A stretch of DNA of 60,868 bases, taken from NCBI GenBank assembly GCA_903934295.1, contig CAIZNI010000024.1, positions 1 to 60,868 on the forward strand. The letters run 5' to 3'. Position numbers and translations under genes: made by a program. Positions within the stretch are counted from its first letter, which is position 1, and every line of letters begins with the position of its first letter. Of this stretch, positions 58,701 through 60,868 are shown in pieces. The notes beneath the pieces are model-generated. The model saw only the letters and a program-made list of their open reading frames with translations. It had not been told where the DNA came from and did no database searches. The DNA comes from an uncultured beta proteobacterium (GTDB lineage Bacteria; Pseudomonadota; Gammaproteobacteria; Burkholderiales; Burkholderiaceae_E).

Positions 58701-60868
58701 CGACGGCAATGACAGCGTGACGCTGGGTAACGGCAACAACGTGGTCACCGGCGGCATTGGCAACGACACGGTGGTGGCGGGCAACGGCAGCAACAGCATC
58801 GACCTGGGTGCCGGCGACGACACGCTGACGGTGGGTGGCACGGCGCTCCCGCTGACGGCGAACACCATCACCGGCGGTGCCGGTGCGGACGTGATCACGC
58901 TGGGCGCGGGCCAGGACTTCCTGCGCGTGACGGCGGTGTCGGACTCGGTGGGTCTGACGCGCGACACGGTGACCGGTTTCACCACCGGCACGGACCGGAT
59001 CGTGATCGAGACGCAGGCGGTGTCGGCGGCCGTGAACACGACCTTCAATGCGGCGCCGGTGACGGCGGCCAATGCGTTCTCGAGCACGAGCGCGGTCGGG
59101 GTGAACTTCGCGGGCAACGCGGACGACTTCTCGGACGCACAGGGCGCGATCTCGCTGACGGCCAATGACGGCAAGGCCGACTATGTGTTCCAGAAGGACA
59201 CCAACAAGCTGTGGATCGACGTCAACGACGACGGGATCCTGAACGGCCTGGACATCCAGGTGACGCTGGCTGGCGTGACCGCGATGAGCGCGGGCGACGT
59301 GACGCTGCGCGACACGATTGCACCGACCTTCGCGGCAGTGGCCAGCACGGTGGCCGAGGACCGTCTGAACACGACGCAGACGCTGGGCGGTGCGGCGCTG
59401 ACCGGCAACCTTGGTGCGATCGACACTGACGGCGGCGCGGTGACCTACACCAGCGTGGCGGGTACGACGCTGGTTGCCGGATCGTTTACCAAGGTCGGCA
59501 CCTTCGGCACGTTGGTGCTGAATGCGACGACGGGTGCGTATGTTTACACCCGCAACAACGCTGCGATTGAGGCGCTGGACGACGGTGAGTCGGGCTCGGA
59601 TGTCTTCACCGTGGTGGTGACCGACAACGTTGGGCTGACCGCTACGAACACCTACACCGTGACGGTCAGCGGTGCGGATGACCAGCCTGTGTTCTCCCCG
59701 GTGACGGCGGGCGCATTTGCCGAAGTCCGTGGCGCCGGCACCCTGACCGCTGGTACTGGACTGACCGGTACGCTGGCTGTGACGGATGTTGATGTCGAAA
59801 CGCTGACTTACGGAGTTACCGGTGGTGTAGTTGTCGCTGGTACGGCCACGGTTGTCGGCACCTACGGCACCTTGACCCTCAACACGTCGACTGGCGCCTA
59901 TACGTACACCAAGGCAAACAACGCCGCTACGGAAGCGTTGGATGATCTGGAGACCAGTACCGACACGTTCACGATGACGGTTTCGGACGGTGACGATGGT
60001 CTGGTGACCCAGTCGTATGTGGTGACGGTGACCGGTGCCGACGATCAGCCTGTGCTGGCGGCAGTGACGGCGGGTAGCGTGACAGAGACGCGTCTGTCGT
60101 CTGCGACGGTGGATGCGGCTCTGACGGGTACGCTGTCGGCGACGGATGTTGACGTCGAGACGCTGACCTACGGTGTCACGGGTGGTGTGGTGGCAGCTGG
60201 CGTCTCGACGCTGGCCGGTACCTACGGCACGCTGACGGTGAACACCTCGACTGGTGCTTACACCTACACGAAGAACGCCGCGGCCATCGAGGCGCTGGAT
60301 GACCTCGAGATCGTGACTGATTCGTTCACGATGACGGTTTCGGACGGTGACGATGCTCTGGTGACCCAGCCCTACGTGGTCACGGTGACCGGTGCGGACG
60401 ATCAGCCGGTTCTGGCAGCGGTTGTCGATGGTGCAGTGGTTGAGAATCGTCTCGCGAGTACAACTTCGGACGTCGCGCTGACGGGTACGCTGTCGGCTAC
60501 GGATGTTGACGTTGAGACGCTGACCTACGGTGTGACGGGTGGTGTGGTGGCGGCCGGCTTCTCGACGCTGGCGGGCACCTACGGCACGCTGGCGGTGAAC
60601 ACCTCGACCGGTGCTTACACCTACACGAAGAACGCCGCAGTCGTAGAGACGTTGGATGACAGCGAGACCGGAACCGACACTTTCACGATGACCGTTTCCG
60701 ACGGCGATGACGGCCTGGTGACGCATCCGATGCGCGTGAATGTCGCCGGTGCCGACGACCAGCCTGTGCTGGCGGCGGTGACGGCGGGCAGCGTGACCGA
60801 GACGCGTCTGACGTCTGCGACGGTGGATGCGGCTCTGACGGGTACGCTGTCGGCGACGGATGTTGACG
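52717..60868 (+). CDS. Giant repetitive surface protein, 3' truncated by the window
   Basis: Open frame from ATG 52717 (GGAG at 52704-52707, nine bases upstream) to the window edge: 2717 codons, no stop. No N-terminal signal peptide. Domains: DUF4214 with two FGRPAD motifs (about 19-27, 77-85); Calx-beta (about 189-298); four cadherin-like repeats ending NVNEAP or similar (about 299-707); a long glycine/aspartate/asparagine-rich RTX-like region with GGxGND and GNGNN turns (about 710-2095); a linker with DRIVIETQ and KLWIDVNDDGILNGLD, then VCBS repeats of 119-121 residues from about 2203 (GTYGTLTVNTSTGAYTYTK). This is the architecture of calcium-binding adhesins or S-layer-like proteins exported by type I secretion, whose signal would be at the unseen C-terminus. 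No exporter gene is in the window. Confidence 0.93.
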   Translation, partial: MPTLDPSLAITADNIQKAYIAYFGRPADPEGMMFWMSAANMPGVTMVNVMDNFAKSAEFQALYPNSTNLYALVNSIYVNLFGRPADSAGANFFVNGLATGQTTIGNVAYEIARGAQGTDLTALNNKVAYSTAFTSALQSNAPAAAAYDADTISMVRSVVTGVLTAGDAATATAGINSLITNIVTADIFTLTADAPAITEGNDGSKQLTFTLTLDKAPPAGLTVSYQTLNTGSATAGDDFTSAAGTVTFAAGQRVATVSVSVSGDMVVESNETVQVQFSGAKLAASVTTSGTITNDDNNIGAVTDGNVSANSVVENAAAGTAVGITAVAVDPDAGSTVTYSLSSNPGGLFAINSTTGVVTLAGALNFEAATSHAITVLATSSDGSTSSQAFTVAVSNVNEAPVFTSVSNQVSVLENTLTSVTIVTGTATDVDAGDTRTYSLSGVDAALFDINAATGAVTFRASPNFELPLAASGTNAYSFNIVATDAGGLTATQAVIVNVANVNEAPVAGAATTASVAENTTAVGTYAATDVDAGDSLTYSLTGADASKFTVSSSGVVSFVSAPNFEAPGSAASSNAYTINVVATDAGGLSSSQAVTVNVTGVNEAPTFAPATQMVSVQENTLSSVVLVTGVAADVDAGDTRTYSLSGADAALFNVNVTTGAVSFKTSPNFELPLAASGTNAYSFNIVATDAGGLTATQAVIVNVTNVNESFTNASDTIMGGDGDDIFFAGNNELGAGDVLNGGAGNDTLVISLDARALPLNFAGFALTSIERIVVTNDGTGAATFDLSGSGNSTLASDNSSQTVVFNNAKAGTGNATTLELRNLTNSAGVTLDIRNSDVTGSADRVNLLVTSSDNLGGANVGTIAIDTGIETVSMSTAGSASAVTIATLDTDLGAAGSGARTLEISSAVATTITSTLDSFVNTVSGAGSTGALSFSVANASTGTTLTTGSGADNVTGSANNDSISVAGGNNTVVGNGGNDTVTAADGNNTITTTGGNDSITVGNGINVINAGNGINTVVVGSGNNTVTTGSGVDTVTGLGGNNNVSTGDSADSVTLGDGANTVTGGSGNDVITLGGGNNVVDAGSENDTVTTGNGNNQVTLGSGFDTVTTGTGNDTIIGGAFFDASPNTLIPLTPRDSISAGAGTDELRINAGSADANFQFVSSVETLTLQTAGTTVLQGADVVAPGTSFAQTAGIVTINGLNGGNDVIDASTFSSALTVNLSSGSDTVTTGSGNDVFNVSSLDDTDALNAAAGSDTLNVDATTTLSTASLFTGFETMNLDTKRNDAVGSGTGGNVYSLTLDNSNAPNPNLLSAGVLSINASSLADDTDGVLGPLTAETLTFNGAAISGYRVSVTGGAASDTITSGQLNDTIDSGAGADSITLVSGNNSVMAGAGADTVILGTGADNVDAGADADTINVGANLTGADTITGGDGADLIVTNTGYADAAFLNVRSVEILALAAAVNTTLGANAQTAGIVTVLGAAGSETINASGYTTVGLTINGNGGDDTITSGAGNDSVTTTGGNDLVVTNAGNDTVVSGAGNDNISLGAGADVASFSASQLDGSDTVAGGADADSVELNNATGAVTATVNLTNVTGVETFRLTSSGDRVVGVDADANSLTFTAGTVGTITPVTVDASALTDTDDSFSVTLATGTSANYQFTIVGSATGDIFEKQNSGANNNVLFAGNGGNDTAIFRGGDLGANITIEGGAGTDTLTQNGGVFIDDDFQNVSSIEVLNAKAATALSATLGVQADRIGLSSITGGAGNDRVVLDAAFGSTTTALSAVLGSGGDDTINAGASNTVMTFLSTAAAITAADVLTGGLGTGDRYLVTTDNGTSNLAGMSGVETITIVETTDNASAGLTITNATFTGVASNRLTINASDLDDSTATDGIVGGLTVNAGGVTSGGFDLTAGNGNDNLTTGGGDDVISLGLGNDVVSSGAGNDTITNLDGDKAIDAGSGNDGVTLGNGNNTVVAGSGNDTVVSGNGNNMVSAGDGNDSVTLGNGNNVVTGGIGNDTVVAGNGSNSIDLGAGDDTLTVGGTALPLTANTITGGAGADVITLGAGQDFLRVTAVSDSVGLTRDTVTGFTTGTDRIVIETQAVSAAVNTTFNAAPVTAANAFSSTSAVGVNFAGNADDFSDAQGAISLTANDGKADYVFQKDTNKLWIDVNDDGILNGLDIQVTLAGVTAMSAGDVTLRDTIAPTFAAVASTVAEDRLNTTQTLGGAALTGNLGAIDTDGGAVTYTSVAGTTLVAGSFTKVGTFGTLVLNATTGAYVYTRNNAAIEALDDGESGSDVFTVVVTDNVGLTATNTYTVTVSGADDQPVFSPVTAGAFAEVRGAGTLTAGTGLTGTLAVTDVDVETLTYGVTGGVVVAGTATVVGTYGTLTLNTSTGAYTYTKANNAATEALDDLETSTDTFTMTVSDGDDGLVTQSYVVTVTGADDQPVLAAVTAGSVTETRLSSATVDAALTGTLSATDVDVETLTYGVTGGVVAAGVSTLAGTYGTLTVNTSTGAYTYTKNAAAIEALDDLEIVTDSFTMTVSDGDDALVTQPYVVTVTGADDQPVLAAVVDGAVVENRLASTTSDVALTGTLSATDVDVETLTYGVTGGVVAAGFSTLAGTYGTLAVNTSTGAYTYTKNAAVVETLDDSETGTDTFTMTVSDGDDGLVTHPMRVNVAGADDQPVLAAVTAGSVTETRLTSATVDAALTGTLSATDVD
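53920..54838 (+). repeat. Alternating cadherin-like repeat units in the giant gene
   Basis: Units 2 (53920-54229) and 4 (54530-54838) share long identical stretches (SPNFELPLAASGTNAYSFN, VATDAGGLTATQAVIVNV), while unit 3 between them differs. This A-B-A order suggests duplication of a two-unit block. Confidence 0.75.
55561..56073 (+). repeat. Densest RTX-like nonapeptide block
   Basis: Continuous nine-residue turns such as GNGGNDTVTAADGNNTITTTG read in parts, with Asn often in place of the usual Asp. Similar blocks recur at about 56800-57030, 57220-57390 and 58450-58830, separated by beta-rich spacers. Confidence 0.8.
59683..60868 (+). repeat. Tandem VCBS repeats at the right edge
   Basis: Units begin after each GADDQP motif: 59683-60045 (121 codons), then 60046-60402 and 60403-60759 (119 codons each), then a partial unit to the edge. 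An earlier, more divergent unit spans about 59326-59682. The partial last unit is nearly identical in DNA to 60046-60150, while the unit between differs at its start, so a 714-bp double unit has probably been duplicated. Confidence 0.88.

Noticed and set aside
55561-58830. Repetitive DNA that might be mistaken for a CRISPR-like array
   Set aside because: Repeats are imperfect, contiguous and in phase with codons for glycine-rich turns, with no unique spacers.
52708-60726. Minus-strand frame of 2672 codons covering the giant gene
   Set aside because: It is the mirror of a GC-rich, repetitive plus-strand gene. The plus frame has a ribosome binding site and clear domains; the minus translation is Arg/Gly/Val-rich without any domain.

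Overview
The window is very GC-rich, compactly coded DNA from a betaproteobacterium, most likely of the order Burkholderiales. The basis is the TfpX/TfpZ-type pilin accessory gene, the rubredoxin-pilG-pilH-pilI-pilJ-chpA cluster and the yqgE-ruvX-pyrR-pyrB-pyrC'-plsC block. Genus cannot be decided by eye. No rRNA, tRNA, CRISPR array or intact insertion sequence was seen.

Layout. (1) 1-11929: type IV pilus biology. Two major pilin genes flank the relic of a third, with a sigma-54-type promoter before the second. A pilin accessory membrane protein, a rubredoxin and the complete Pil-Chp chemosensory pathway follow (two response regulators, CheW, transducer, giant CheA hybrid kinase). (2) 11886-21711: housekeeping genes: photolyase (overlapping chpA tail to tail), YqgE, RuvX, PyrR, aspartate carbamoyltransferase, a dihydroorotase-like protein without its metal-binding His pair, PlsC, phosphohexomutase, an acyl-CoA ligase and a small monooxygenase. 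(3) 21781-46695: a large surface-polysaccharide region. It holds a WecA-like initiating transferase, many glycosyltransferases, a Gtr-like lipid-linked sugar module, an MBOAT/SGNH O-acetylation pair, the Wzm/Wzt ABC exporter, a 1187-residue methyltransferase-GT4-GT4 fusion, and Rmd/Gmd for GDP-D-rhamnose. Together this resembles an ABC-exported O-antigen of the D-rhamnan type. One lower-GC island (about 27738-29397, a phytanoyl-CoA dioxygenase gene) has been inserted, bracketed by a 41-bp direct repeat copied from the 3' end of a glycosyltransferase gene. (4) 46737-60868: a Crp-family regulator, a CHASE2 nucleotide cyclase, a FecR-domain secreted protein, a TPR/outer-membrane beta-barrel protein, and a giant surface protein (DUF4214, Calx-beta, cadherin-like, glycine/aspartate-rich RTX-like and VCBS repeats). 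The giant gene is still open at the right edge after 2717 codons.

How they fit. The most interesting signal is in region 4. A perfect 16-bp palindromic CRP box (TGTGATCGCGATCACA) and a second box with one half-site mismatch lie between the barrel gene and the giant surface-protein gene. A Crp homologue with the TGTGA-reading recognition helix and a putative cAMP-making enzyme are encoded a few kilobases away. In Pseudomonas the Pil-Chp system controls cAMP and the Crp homologue Vfr. Here the Chp cluster, cyclase, regulator and a CRP-boxed giant adhesin are in one 60-kb window, suggesting (inference) a surface-sensing to cAMP to adhesin circuit. The barrel protein and the lipoprotein-like C-terminus of the FecR protein also suggest a possible Slam-type surface-display pair.
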